A DNA stretch of 64,000 nt from Alkalinema pantanalense (GCF_050753345.1 NZ_JBLZFX010000007.1:1-64000); one strand, 5' to 3'; numbered from the stretch's first letter, positions 45,386-54,449 are shown. Numbers and translations are program-made. The notes: generated by a model not told the origin, from the letters alone.

Positions 45386-45613
45386 ATGCATCAAGTTAAC
45401 CTTCAAGAAGCTGGAGCTCAACTTGCTAAACTCATCGAAGAAGTCGCTAGCGGTGAAGAAGTTGTGATTACACGTAGTGATGGATCAGCGTTCAAAATTG
45501 TCTCAATAAACTCAACAAAACCACGTCCTAAATTTGGCAGTGCCAAAGGTCTAATTAGCATGTCCGATGACTTCGACGATGCTCTAGAAGACTTTAAGGA
45601 TTATGCTCCATGA
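45386..45613 (+). CDS. Phd/YefM-type antitoxin
   Basis: 75 residues: MHQVNLQEAGAQLAKLIEEVASGEEVVITRSDGSAFKIV is the DNA-binding Phd/YefM fold, and the acidic C-terminus (MSDDFDDALEDFKDY) would neutralise the toxin. Its last bases overlap the start of the PIN gene by ATGA. It should repress its own operon. Confident as to family and pairing. Confidence 0.9.
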   Translation: MHQVNLQEAGAQLAKLIEEVASGEEVVITRSDGSAFKIVSINSTKPRPKFGSAKGLISMSDDFDDALEDFKDYAP

Positions 45614-45996
45614 AGCTTTTGCTGGATACCCACACGTTTCTATGGTTTATTGAGGGTAATCTCAATCTCAGCAACACTGCGAGAAACTTGATTGAGGATG
45701 AAGGAAATCAGCGATTTCTGAGCATTGCTAGTCTATGGGAGATGGCGATTAAGGTCAGTATGAATAAGCTGACCCTTCAGACACCGTTCACAAACTTGGT
45801 CACGCAGCACGTCTACAGTAACGCTATTGAAGTGCTTGAGATCCGCCCAGAACAATTGGATGTGCTAGCAAAAATGCCTTTTCACCACAAAGATCCGTTT
45901 GATCGGCTTATCATTGCTCAAAGCGTAGCGGAAAGCATGGCTGTGATATCGAAAGATAGTGAATTCGGAAGATACCCGATAACATTATTATGGTGA
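45610..45996 (+). CDS. vapC: PIN-domain toxin, VapC type
   Basis: 128-residue PIN endoribonuclease. The acidic metal site is visible: Asp6 in LLLDTHTFLWF, Glu in SLWEMAIK, Asp in DPFDRLIIAQSV and a final VISKDSEFGRY. VapC toxins cut tRNA or rRNA; the target here is unknown. It is coupled to the antitoxin by overlapping stop and start. The length is normal for the COG3744 branch. Confidence 0.9.
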   Translation: MKLLLDTHTFLWFIEGNLNLSNTARNLIEDEGNQRFLSIASLWEMAIKVSMNKLTLQTPFTNLVTQHVYSNAIEVLEIRPEQLDVLAKMPFHHKDPFDRLIIAQSVAESMAVISKDSEFGRYPITLLW

Positions 45997-46022
45997 TGGC
46001 TGCTACGGGCTAATCGGGGCGA

Positions 46023-46041
46023 GGAGGGAATTTAACCCTCC
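46023..46041. other. Hairpin in a region resembling a mobile-intron or IS remnant
   Basis: GGAGGG-AATTTAA-CCCTCC forms a stem 26 bp after the toxin gene. The reverse-complement text around it (GCACGATGGATGGTGTGGAA, then GGGGAGGGTT) reminds me of sequences around group II intron reverse-transcriptase genes in cyanobacteria. No coding remnant is present, so this reading is weak. Confidence 0.3.
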
Positions 46042-46266
46042 CCTTCCACACCATCCATCGTGCGGTTTCGCAATGGGCGGATCAGGTCGCCGCGCAAACA
46101 ACACTGATGACTTAAGTGTAACCTTGGGCTTTCTTCCCAAGTTGCTTAATTGAAAGCAATCCCTGTTTCTTCAACCACTCATTCGTCATTCCCGTTTGCG
46201 TTGCTAAGGTCTTTGACAAGCGCCAATAGCCTTTACGACATATATCGGTGGCAAGGAGGTTCAATT

Positions 46267-46512
46267 ATGAGGATTGTTGAATTACAAAATCAGCAATTCA
46301 CCTTAGATGAGGTCATCACTTTAGCAAAAGGCGAAGCGATCGTATTACGAAATTCCGATGGCATTCTGTTTGCCCTTGCTCCGATCGATGATTTCGACGT
46401 TGAAGTAGAGTTGCTCAAGAAAAACCCTGAGTTCATGACTTTTCTAAAAGAACTCTCTCAAGAACAAGCAACCATTTCTCTCAAATCATTACGAGGAGAG
46501 CTAGGGCTGTAG
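46267..46512 (+). CDS. Solitary antitoxin-like protein
   Basis: 81 residues beginning MRIVELQNQQFTLDEVITLA, with KGEAIVLRNSDGILFALAPIDDFDVEVELL in the middle and a charged helical C-terminus. The 'AIVLRNSDG..FALAPIDDFD' segment is the Phd/VapB-like antitoxin type common in cyanobacteria. AAGGAGG lies seven bases before the ATG. No toxin gene follows. It lies 270 bp after the PIN toxin and may be an orphan antitoxin or act in trans. Confidence 0.65.
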   Translation: MRIVELQNQQFTLDEVITLAKGEAIVLRNSDGILFALAPIDDFDVEVELLKKNPEFMTFLKELSQEQATISLKSLRGELGL

Positions 46513-46778
46513 AACGCTAAAACACCGCAATTGGCACAGACTAGCGTAGTGAGTTGATGTTGTAATCAAACTATTGACTGTCACTCAGCCATAACGTTAC
46601 ACCGCTTCAATCTTAGTTGAGAATGCGATCGTTCTGATTCCCACAGATCATTCCTGAAATACTCTACTGAAGAGCTTAGAGCAATTCTCAGAAGATTTTA
46701 TGACCGCTAGAGAGCAACTACCCTTCAGCATTTACCCAGTGTTCTAAATGCAAATCCCGCTTCAACTATCCTCCCAGA

Positions 46779-46803
46779 TTAGGCAGCTAACCTAGCCGCC
46801 TAA
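46779..46803 (-). terminator. Hairpin behind cysH
   Basis: TTAGGC-A-GCTA pairs with TAGC-C-GCCTAA (one mismatch, 3-base loop) 29 bp after the cysH stop on the minus strand. There is no clear T tract, so it is a possible rather than certain terminator. The rest of the gap 46513-46831 holds nothing I can support. Confidence 0.4.
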
Positions 46804-46831
46804 CCCTAGATTGATTTAACCCAACAAATCC

Positions 46832-47563
46832 TTAACCCTGCTGGTTAATCGCGTGTAAGCCACATTCCTTCTTACCAGCATCTTCCCACCACCAGCGGCC
46901 TTCCCGCTCATGCTGGTTCGGCAGCACCGGACGAGTGCAAGGCTCACAACCAATACTGACAAACCCCCGCTCATGCAGCGGATTAAACGGCACATCATAG
47001 GTGCGGATATACATCCACACATCCGCCGAAGACCAATAGGACAACGGATTGAACTTAATCAACTGATTGTCCGGCGTCGAAAACCCATTATCCACCTGCA
47101 CCACAGGCACCTTGCCCCGCGTCGCCGGATTCTGATCCTGCCGCTGCCCCGTAATCCACGCTTCCACCGTGCTCAGCTTGCGGCGCAGCGGCTCCACCTT
47201 GCGGATATCACAGCACTCCTTATGGCCATCCTCATAGAAGCTAAACAGCCCCTTCTCCTGGACAAACACCTCTAACTTCGCAGTGTCAGGACACATAATT
47301 TCGATCGTAATTCCGTAATGCTTCCGCACCCGATCGATAAACTGATAGGTCTCAGGATGCAGCCGCCCCGTATCCAGGCTAAAAACCTTGACATCCTTCT
47401 TAATCTTGTGGGCCATGTCAATCAGGACAACATCCTCCGCCCCACTGAAGGAAATGTAAATGTTGTCAAACAACCCAAGGGCGCGTTCCAGAATTTTTTG
47501 AGGACTTTGTTGGGATAGCTCCGCCTCAAGGCTGGCAATATCCAGCCCAGTTGCCTGTGCCAT
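46832..47563 (-). CDS. cysH: Phosphoadenylyl/adenylyl-sulfate reductase
   Basis: 243 residues. Reduces activated sulfate to sulfite in assimilation. The PAPS_reduct core is FSGAEDVVLIDMAHK and SLDTGRLHPETYQFIDRV. The catalytic Cys is in KKECGLH at the end. Two further Cys pairs, KECCDIRK and IGCEPCTRPV, are the CC...CxxC set that binds a [4Fe-4S] cluster in APS-type reductases. This suggests APS rather than PAPS as substrate, though the gene name is kept. It stands alone; cysA is 15 kb away. Confidence 0.93.
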   Translation of the reverse strand: MAQATGLDIASLEAELSQQSPQKILERALGLFDNIYISFSGAEDVVLIDMAHKIKKDVKVFSLDTGRLHPETYQFIDRVRKHYGITIEIMCPDTAKLEVFVQEKGLFSFYEDGHKECCDIRKVEPLRRKLSTVEAWITGQRQDQNPATRGKVPVVQVDNGFSTPDNQLIKFNPLSYWSSADVWMYIRTYDVPFNPLHERGFVSIGCEPCTRPVLPNQHEREGRWWWEDAGKKECGLHAINQQG

Positions 47564-47691
47564 GGTGTGTTCTCCAGAAACGATCGTTCAATTAGCAGGA
47601 TCCCATTCTACCAAGCAGAATTACCTACTAGCGCCATAGCCCATGAACTATTGAGTCCTACCAAAAGGTCAGTTCTACCCAAAAGTCAGTT

Positions 47692-49230
47692 CTACCGAAA
47701 AGCCTCGTACCATTTGTTGGAAAACACTTCAGTCGGGTCGTACTGGCGCTTGAGTTGAAAGAGGGTTGCCAGGTTGGGATACATTTGGTGGATTTGAGAT
47801 CGCATGTAATAGCCTCGGTAAGCCAAATAAAACTTGGCATCGATCGTGTTGAGATAGTCCATTAGGCTTTGCGTGAAGCGGGTCATCTGCGCCAGACCAG
47901 ATTCATCTTTGTTGATTTTGTAGTAGGACACAAAAGCATACATATCCGTTGTGGCATAGGAAACCAGAGCAGCGTCATCCTGCTTAACCTTGCGCACCGT
48001 GACATTCAGCAATTGCATTTTGTTCGCCTGCAACTGCCTTTTGTACTCCGTTAAAAAAGCATTCACCTGAGACGTCGGAATGAAATATTCTTGCAGTACA
48101 TCCGTTGTATTCGGATCCTCCAGTTCCAGGGTGCGAAACGGGGCTGCCATCGCTGAGTTACGGGTAATGCGTTGGGGATCAAGCTGCGGGCCAACTTGCT
48201 TTTGCATGAACCAACGAAACTGTTTGCCCCAGTCACTGGTACGCGATGTCCGATAGACCAGTTTGCGTAGCCAGATGTTGTTTTCCCCCATCACATCATC
48301 CTGCAAGGTCGCATCCGTTGGAATTTTGTTGAAATAGTAGATCTGCGCTTCCTGCAAAAAATTGGACTGGTCAATTGCCATCTGGGCTTCAATCATCTCC
48401 AAGTCTGGCTGCTGAATCTGGGCTTCCATGAATGCAATCATGTCCTGGAGAGGTTTGTGGACAACTGTGTAATGATAGGTAGCATTTTCATCCGTATTTA
48501 AAGTGACTTCTGTGATCACCCCAAACAAGCCCATCCCACCGATCGCAGATCGAAACAGCTCAGAATTCTGGCTGCGACTGCAAACCACTTCCTGACCTGC
48601 TGCATTCAATAACTTAAAAGAAACGACACTCTCAATCAAAGAACCAAAGCGAGGATCTTTACCGTGGATATTGGACGACAGGGAACCCCCCACCGTAAAG
48701 ATGTTGGAATCCTGCATGACCCGCACTGCGCGACCGTGTTGACCCAGTTCTCGCTGAATTTGCTTCCAGGTCGCACCACTCTGGACAGTAACGGTACGAT
48801 CGCGATCGTTGTAACGTAGCCGATCAAAGTGCCGCATATCCAGATGTAGCGCGTTAGGAAAGGCAATTTGTCCTCCCATGGTATGGCGGGCACCCGACAT
48901 CGAAATTTTTTGCCCCAGTCGTGTTGCTTCAGCAATCAGATCGCGAATTTCAGCCACGGATTTGGGTTGAAAAATTCCCGCAACGAGCGTTGCATCTAGC
49001 TTACTGGCGTCAAGAACCCAAGCAGGTTGTAATGGCTGTTTGTGGGTGGAAATAGGCTCTAGATCTGGGGCGATCGTCAACTTTGCTTCGATCGGAGGAC
49101 GGTAATAGAGATCTCGAATCAGCCAGCGATTATTCTCTGGATCCCAAACACAGACTTTCAGAATCACCAACCCCGAAATAGCCGCAAGACAGACAATTAA
49201 TCGCTTTTTCAGAGAGTTCTTGCGTTTCAT
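47692..49230 (-). CDS. FAD-linked oxidase, FAD_binding_4 family
   Basis: 512 residues. A basic N-terminus and hydrophobic segment (KRLIVCLAAISGLVILKVCV) indicate a membrane anchor. The PP-loop FAD-binding domain follows: PKSVAEIRDLIAEATRLGQKISMSGARHTMGGQ (with His as a possible flavin attachment point) and SNIFTVGGSLSSNIHGKD. The C-terminal domain resembles aldonolactone/alditol oxidases. QYDPTEVFSNKWYEAF near the end is family-typical. The substrate is not known. ATG 49230 with GGAG six bases upstream is preferred; the frame extends 11 codons further. Confidence 0.82.
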   Translation of the reverse strand: MKRKNSLKKRLIVCLAAISGLVILKVCVWDPENNRWLIRDLYYRPPIEAKLTIAPDLEPISTHKQPLQPAWVLDASKLDATLVAGIFQPKSVAEIRDLIAEATRLGQKISMSGARHTMGGQIAFPNALHLDMRHFDRLRYNDRDRTVTVQSGATWKQIQRELGQHGRAVRVMQDSNIFTVGGSLSSNIHGKDPRFGSLIESVVSFKLLNAAGQEVVCSRSQNSELFRSAIGGMGLFGVITEVTLNTDENATYHYTVVHKPLQDMIAFMEAQIQQPDLEMIEAQMAIDQSNFLQEAQIYYFNKIPTDATLQDDVMGENNIWLRKLVYRTSRTSDWGKQFRWFMQKQVGPQLDPQRITRNSAMAAPFRTLELEDPNTTDVLQEYFIPTSQVNAFLTEYKRQLQANKMQLLNVTVRKVKQDDAALVSYATTDMYAFVSYYKINKDESGLAQMTRFTQSLMDYLNTIDAKFYLAYRGYYMRSQIHQMYPNLATLFQLKRQYDPTEVFSNKWYEAFR

Positions 49231-49377
49231 GCATACTCCATTACAACTCTCGTTTGACCCCACAGCTAGCGTTTGGCCTTACGGCTGTAGCTTGGCCCTC
49301 TGGAGATCTATACAAATGTTGGATGGAGAATTCCCGAGATCGGCTCTGTCATCAGTCGATCGGATCTCGATGACCCA

Positions 49378-51264
49378 TTACGGTTGAGCAATCCGCGATC
49401 GACCAATATTGTTGTTTTGGTTATTCTGGTTCGGGCGATTATTGGAATCCGGAGAACCTTGAGAACCCGGCATCTCTGAATTTTCAGGAGCCGGAACCGC
49501 CGCCTGGGACTGATTAAACGTTTTATAACTCAGCTTCGAAATTTGCTGAATCAACGTCTCCGCCCGATCGTCATCCCGAGGCCGCTTCACCAATACCGCC
49601 GCCACATAGCGATTCCCATTGGCCGTATCAATTAACCCCACATCCGCCAACAGTTCCCCGATCGTCCCCGTCTTGTGCGCGATCGACGCCCCCTCGCCCA
49701 ATCCCTTCGGCAACAAACTATGGGCCTGACTCTTGCGCATGATATCCAAAATGCGATCGCGGGACTTCATCGACACCAGCTTGCCCTCATTCACCAACGC
49801 AAACAACGTCGCCATATCCTTCGGGCTCGTCGTATTCGTTCCCTTCACATCTGGCAACCAATTACGGATCTGCGTACTCGTCAGGCCCCAACTGGCAAAC
49901 CGTTGGTTCAACGCCGCCGCGCCCCCGACCCGATTGATGATCAGATTCGTCGCTGTATTGTCACTAATCATCATCATGTCGGTCACGGTTTTAATCGCCG
50001 AAAACTTTGTGCCGACGGGCTGGAACTGCATTTCCCCCGCCTCATCCGCCACCAGTTCCTTCGTCATCGTCAGCATTTCATTCAGCGTCGCCCGCCCCGC
50101 ATCCACTTCCTGGAAAAAGGCCACTAACACCGGAAACTTAATCGTACTGGCCGCCGCAAAGGTCTCCGATGCATTGATATCCACATAGGCTTGGGTATCC
50201 AAATCTGCCAACATCACCCCAGCGGTGAGTTTCTCATTTTGGGCTAAGACCGATTGAATTTGCGCCTTGAGCGTAGCCGCCTCTTGGCCTAAGGGCAAAG
50301 CAGGTGTTTCCTGGGTTTTTTCTGGCTGATTGGCCGTCTGCTCCCCAGAGTTAGCCCCGGCCATATGCGCTGTGGGATCCCAAACCGAGAACACCGTCCC
50401 CACAATTACCCCCAACCCCACACCCAGGATCAGCAACCGCACACCCACCAGTAAGGCTTTGCCCGATCGCGATCGCGGCGTAGGTAGCGGAATCGGATTC
50501 TCCGGCGGAGCAAACATCGAATTTCTGTCCACCCGCTGGCGATCGCCCCCCGATCTGCCCTCCGCCGAGCTCCGCCGCGAGCGACGACGACTGCGCAATT
50601 CTTCCAAAGTCGGGCGATTAGAGGTCGATCGGGATGATCCCGATGCCGGATTAGAGGAGGAGTGGTTGGAACCAGGGGGATTAGACACGGCTGCAAAGGT
50701 AGACACAATTTGATTAGATGGCTTAGCCCGCTTGGGAGAACGCAAGGGGACCACAGAACTTGGACGGTTAGATTTAGATTTGTCCATTCTGAGGGTGCGG
50801 GAACCCTCTGGGGACAGGGGGACAAGCGTTGGCTGATTCAGTTTGGGATCTCCCTTGGCGCTGGATTTTCCCTGGCTGGTGGGCCGTGTGGGAGCAGGTT
50901 GTGCGTGAGTCGGCTGTGGGCGGGTCGGCTGTGGGCGGGTCGAACGTTGCCCCGTTGCTGGGTTCTTTGTCCCTTTCAACTTTGCAGCAGCTTGGAGCCG
51001 AGCGAGCCAGTCCAAGGAGAATGATTTTGCTGAAGTCGCTGCAGTAGAGGATTTCGTCATTTCCCGAAGCTTCCGGCGGCCCAAAAGTTCCCGAGAATTA
51101 CGATCGTCGGTCAGCCCAGCTTGTGGGGAAGGGGGAGAGTCTACCCGAGGAGTTCGAGTTGCAGAACGCTGCCGTTGAGGCTCTCGGGAGGAACGAGGTT
51201 GTTCGCGAGGTTTTTGGAACCCAGTCAGAAACGTAAACCGAAATAACCCACGCGATTTTTTCAT
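49378..51264 (-). CDS. Class A beta-lactamase-fold serine hydrolase, long disordered N-terminus
   Basis: 628 residues. The first ~270 are Arg/Ser/Pro-rich and low-complexity (TRPQPTRPQPTHAQPAP), then a membrane helix (ALLVGVRLLILGVGLGVIVG). The periplasmic domain has the serine-hydrolase set: Ser373 in STIKFP (SxxK), ISDNTATN (SDN) and HKTGTIGE (KTG). The Omega loop reads RNWLPDVKGTNTTSP, with no ExxLN, so the deacylating Glu166 of true class A enzymes is missing. It is more likely a peptidoglycan or transpeptidase-like acyl enzyme than a resistance protein. The cytoplasmic tail may bind other proteins. Confidence 0.85.
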   Translation of the reverse strand: MKKSRGLFRFTFLTGFQKPREQPRSSREPQRQRSATRTPRVDSPPSPQAGLTDDRNSRELLGRRKLREMTKSSTAATSAKSFSLDWLARLQAAAKLKGTKNPATGQRSTRPQPTRPQPTHAQPAPTRPTSQGKSSAKGDPKLNQPTLVPLSPEGSRTLRMDKSKSNRPSSVVPLRSPKRAKPSNQIVSTFAAVSNPPGSNHSSSNPASGSSRSTSNRPTLEELRSRRRSRRSSAEGRSGGDRQRVDRNSMFAPPENPIPLPTPRSRSGKALLVGVRLLILGVGLGVIVGTVFSVWDPTAHMAGANSGEQTANQPEKTQETPALPLGQEAATLKAQIQSVLAQNEKLTAGVMLADLDTQAYVDINASETFAAASTIKFPVLVAFFQEVDAGRATLNEMLTMTKELVADEAGEMQFQPVGTKFSAIKTVTDMMMISDNTATNLIINRVGGAAALNQRFASWGLTSTQIRNWLPDVKGTNTTSPKDMATLFALVNEGKLVSMKSRDRILDIMRKSQAHSLLPKGLGEGASIAHKTGTIGELLADVGLIDTANGNRYVAAVLVKRPRDDDRAETLIQQISKLSYKTFNQSQAAVPAPENSEMPGSQGSPDSNNRPNQNNQNNNIGRSRIAQP

Positions 51265-51433
51265 ACCCTTATCCGTACTAAACCGTCATGCCAGCGACTC
51301 AAACACCGACGGAGAACCCACATTATTCATCAACTCACGACTCCTGCAACCTGGAGTTCCAGGGATTTTACCTCAAACTCCTCCAGATCAGAGATAGATT
51401 CTTGCATAAGTTTGCGGTTCTTAGTTTTGAGTT

Positions 51434-52321
51434 TTAAATCAATTGAGATGAATCAGAGCCTACGGGGTCATCCTCCGTCCCTCGATCGGTTGATGGATCA
51501 GCCGTTGTATCCTCTCCTATTCGACAGGCTGATTGAGACTTGGTCGATCGCCCATGGCCCAACGCCCAATGAGCCTGCCGGAGGATCCCCCGCAGCATTG
51601 AAACTTCCGCAGTGGAAGGCTGCGATCGATTTAACAAACTCCGAAACTTTTGCATTCGGCTGAAGGCCGTTTGAGGGTAGAGATAGCCAATTTGCAGCAG
51701 TAACGCTTCCAAGCCTTGATAAAACGCCTCCAATGCCTGGAACGAAGCAGGCGGTTCCCCAGATGGCGGGATCCCCACAATTGGGTTAGGGGCGATCGCC
51801 GCCGCCCCGTTGCCTTGGGCTTGCAACACCTCATAGCAGACAATCCCAACCGCCTGGGCTAAATTGAGCGACGGATAGGCGGGATTGCTCGGAATCGTCA
51901 CCAGACGCTGGGCATATTGCAGTTCCTCATTGCTCAAGCCGTGATCCTCCCGACCAAACACGATCGCAACGGGATAGTCTACCGGCTGATTTTCAGTGCC
52001 TGTGGCAGCCCGATCGAGGAGCCAAGGAATGACCGATCTCAACGGTTCCACCGATCGCGTTGTCTCCCGACCCACGGTGGCGATCGATCGGTAACAGCCT
52101 TGTAACGCCGCTGGCAAGCTGTCCACGATCCGCGCTGAGGCCAAAATTTCCTTTGCGTGAACCGCCATGTGTTGAGCTTCTATCCCCTGAGGATCACACT
52201 CTGGATTGACGATCCACAACTGTTGCAGCCCCATATTTTTCATCACCCGCGCGATCGACCCTACATTCCGTGCTCCCGCCGGTTCCACCAAAACAATCCG
52301 GATACAATCTAAAAGTGTCAT
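51434..52321 (-). CDS. SpoU-class RNA methyltransferase, TrmJ-like
   Basis: 295-residue trefoil-knot methylase of the COG0565 branch. The N-terminus IRIVLVEPAGARNVGSIARVMKNMG, VAIVFGREDHGLSNEEL and NLAQAVGIVCYEVLQ are the three knot motifs. TrmJ modifies residue 32 of tRNAs by 2'-O-methylation; the target here is inferred. The last ~60 residues are a variable, polar tail (IGEDTTADPSTDRGTEDDP) probably disordered. It is divergent from the small zinc-protein gene. Confidence 0.9.
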   Translation of the reverse strand: MTLLDCIRIVLVEPAGARNVGSIARVMKNMGLQQLWIVNPECDPQGIEAQHMAVHAKEILASARIVDSLPAALQGCYRSIATVGRETTRSVEPLRSVIPWLLDRAATGTENQPVDYPVAIVFGREDHGLSNEELQYAQRLVTIPSNPAYPSLNLAQAVGIVCYEVLQAQGNGAAAIAPNPIVGIPPSGEPPASFQALEAFYQGLEALLLQIGYLYPQTAFSRMQKFRSLLNRSQPSTAEVSMLRGILRQAHWALGHGRSTKSQSACRIGEDTTADPSTDRGTEDDPVGSDSSQLI

Positions 52322-52411
52322 GCTGCTTCTATCCCGGTTGTTTTCTACCTTGGCCTTTGCCCCTTTTGCCTCTTTTGCCCCTAGTTGCTTTGTCTATTTC
52401 GATTGATCCCC

Positions 52412-52576
52412 ATGGCGAAACAGCGTAAGAAATCCGACTTTCCTAGCAAACCTTGTGCCGTCTGTGGCCTCCCCATGACCTGGCGCAAAAAGTGGGCAGA
52501 CTGCTGGGATGAGGTGAAGTATTGCTCCGATCGCTGCCGCCGCCGTAAATCCCAAGCCACGGAAGCCTCTGAGTAA
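52412..52576 (+). CDS. DUF2256 small zinc-binding protein
   Basis: 54 residues: MAKQRKKSDFPSKPCAVCGL, then MTWRKKWADCWDEVKYCSDRCRR. The Cys pattern CxxC...C...CxxxC and the PFxWRKKW core are typical of DUF2256, probably one zinc. Function unknown. The ATG at 52412 starts the conserved domain; a longer frame begins in the unlikely text upstream. Confidence 0.85.
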   Translation: MAKQRKKSDFPSKPCAVCGLPMTWRKKWADCWDEVKYCSDRCRRRKSQATEASE

Positions 52577-52637
52577 TCTTGCACCTGCTCCATTTCCGTT
52601 CGAGTTTCTCACCAGAACGCGCCGCCTCAGCGTTGAC

Positions 52638-54011
52638 CTATTCCGTCGGAGTCGCATCCTGACGCAGCCACTTCGGTCGCCAACCGGGCTTCACCACCTG
52701 TTTCGCACGGGCAATCGCTAGACAATCGTTGGGCAGATCTTCCACAATTGTGGAACCCGCAGCCGTTGTAACATCCGAACCGATCGTCAAAGGAGCCACA
52801 AGGGAACTGTTAGAACCAATCCGGGTACGATCGCCAATCACTGTGCGGTGCTTGAATTTGCCGTCGTAGTTCACCGTAATCGTCCCCGCACCTACATTCA
52901 CCTGCTGGCCCAGGGTGGCGTCTCCAATGTAGGACAGGTGGGAAACATTGGTACGATCGCCAATTTGGGAATTCTTCACTTCCACAAAGTTACCAATTCG
53001 GCAGCCTGCACCCACCGTAGCCTGAGCCCTTAGATGGGCATAGGGGCCAACGGAAGTCCCTGCGGCAACCGTGCTATCTGTAACAACGGAATAGAGAATC
53101 GTCGTGTTTTCGCCGATCGTGCTGTTTTCGATGAGACTCCCTGGCCCAATCCGACAGCCTGCACCAATGGTTGTGTTGCCCCGCAGATGGGTTTGCGGTT
53201 CGATCACCACATTCGGTTGCAGGTTCACTGTGTCGTCGATCGTCACACTAGTGGGATCCACAATCGTCACCCCTCGGATGAGCCAGTCGGTTTTGACGCG
53301 GGTTTGCAAAATCTGATAGGCATCGGCCAACTGACGGCGATCGTTAATGCCCCAAATCTCCTGATAATCCGGCACATCCATCACCATCACGGGTTTAAGG
53401 AAATTCACCGCATCGGTCAGGTAATACTCGTTTTGATCATTCTCCGGCGTCAGATTCGGCAACACCGCCGCCAAGTCTGGCCAACGGAAGCAATAAATCC
53501 CCGCATTCACCCGACTATTTTGTCGCTGCTGCGGTGTGCAGTCCCGATCTTCAATAATCGCCGTCAGATAGCCTGCCTCATCACAAAAGACCCGGCCATA
53601 GCCCTTGGGATTGGGCAATTGTGCTGTCAGAATCGTCGCCGCATTTTGGTTTTCCCGATGGGTTTTCAGCAGGTTTTCCAGCGTTTCGGGTCGCAGCAGA
53701 GGCACATCCCCATTCAGAACCAACAAATCCCCTTGGAAATCTGTGAGATAAGGCAACAGTTGCTGCACTGCATGGCCGGTTCCCAGTTGCTCCGTCTGTT
53801 CCACAAACTCCACCGATCGATGGCTGAGGGCCTCTCGGACTAACTCACTACGGTATCCTACGATTGCAATTTGGCGTTCTGGATGCAACGTAGACCCCGT
53901 ATCCAGCACCCGCTCTACTAAAGACCGATTTCCCAACGAATGCAGCACCTTGGGCAAATCCGACTTCATTCTTGTCCCTTTGCCTGCTGCCAAAATTGCG
54001 ATCGCGACCAT
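52638..54011 (-). CDS. glmU: Bifunctional UDP-GlcNAc pyrophosphorylase / GlcN-1-P acetyltransferase
   Basis: Makes UDP-GlcNAc for peptidoglycan and polysaccharides. The N-terminal uridyltransferase has ILAAGKGTRMKSDLPKVLH, TEQLGTGHAVQQLLPYL and LVLNGDVPLLRPETL. The C-terminal left-handed beta helix has IGAGCRIGPGSLIENSTIGENT hexapeptide repeats, FVEVKNSQIG, VNVGAGTITVNYDGKFKHRT and SLVAPLTIG. 457 residues is normal. ATG 54011 has GGAG eight bases upstream and gives the canonical MVAIAILAAG start; the open frame reaches 54128. Confidence 0.97.
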   Translation of the reverse strand: MVAIAILAAGKGTRMKSDLPKVLHSLGNRSLVERVLDTGSTLHPERQIAIVGYRSELVREALSHRSVEFVEQTEQLGTGHAVQQLLPYLTDFQGDLLVLNGDVPLLRPETLENLLKTHRENQNAATILTAQLPNPKGYGRVFCDEAGYLTAIIEDRDCTPQQRQNSRVNAGIYCFRWPDLAAVLPNLTPENDQNEYYLTDAVNFLKPVMVMDVPDYQEIWGINDRRQLADAYQILQTRVKTDWLIRGVTIVDPTSVTIDDTVNLQPNVVIEPQTHLRGNTTIGAGCRIGPGSLIENSTIGENTTILYSVVTDSTVAAGTSVGPYAHLRAQATVGAGCRIGNFVEVKNSQIGDRTNVSHLSYIGDATLGQQVNVGAGTITVNYDGKFKHRTVIGDRTRIGSNSSLVAPLTIGSDVTTAAGSTIVEDLPNDCLAIARAKQVVKPGWRPKWLRQDATPTE

Positions 54012-54154
54012 GAACTCTACTCCGCCAAATTCCATAAGGGAGTTTGACATAATCTCCATGCAAATCAAAGATGATGCGCGGAGATTCTTTGAGTCACCCC
54101 AAAGACTTCCTGCTGCAGCACCAACCAACTAACCTGAGTAACCTGAGCCCCCGT

Positions 54155-54372
54155 CACCTCGACTCCACAGGCAGTTGCAATTCCCTATTGCCCACGGGTA
54201 CCAATCCCTTGCGCGGCAACAGATCTCTCGGTTTGGTTAAACCACAGTCAGGACATTACGCACTCCTACGCGCCAGTCTTTTCTCACCTCAATCCCGCAA
54301 AGTGGGCATTCCTGAGTGGGCATTCCTGAGACGTAACCCGTACATTCACCTTCCCGTAATCCACCTAGAGGA
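54155..54372 (-). pseudogene. Degenerate 3' end of an IS200/IS605-type tnpB
   Basis: Minus-strand fragments give the TnpB C-terminal zinc ribbon in shifted frames: VDYGKVNVRVTSQECPLCGI, EVRKDW, then CPDCGLTKPRDLLPRKGLVP and VGNRELQLPVESR before a stop. Correspondence with the family is TSQEC-x2-CG ... C-x2-CG ... RD ... GLVAVGH-LPVE. A 14-bp tandem duplication (TCAGGAATGCCCAC, copies at about 54302-54330) breaks the frame before the first CxxC, and a second shift lies between the two Cys pairs. The rest of tnpB is absent. It sits in the gap between glmU and the HD-GYP gene. Confidence 0.65.
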
Positions 54373-54449
54373 GCAAGGGGCACCCAAGGAAGGGCAGAAG
54401 GCAGGAAATTGCTAGACTTTACTTTATCCATCCCAACGGGACTGTCTCC

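Noticed and set aside
49378..51264. Antibiotic-resistance beta-lactamase
   Set aside because: The Glu166 position of the Omega loop is missing and the protein is part of a long membrane-anchored chain, so resistance is not supported.
54071..54415. 114-residue plus-strand frame
   Set aside because: It is antisense to the tnpB remnant and has no family likeness.
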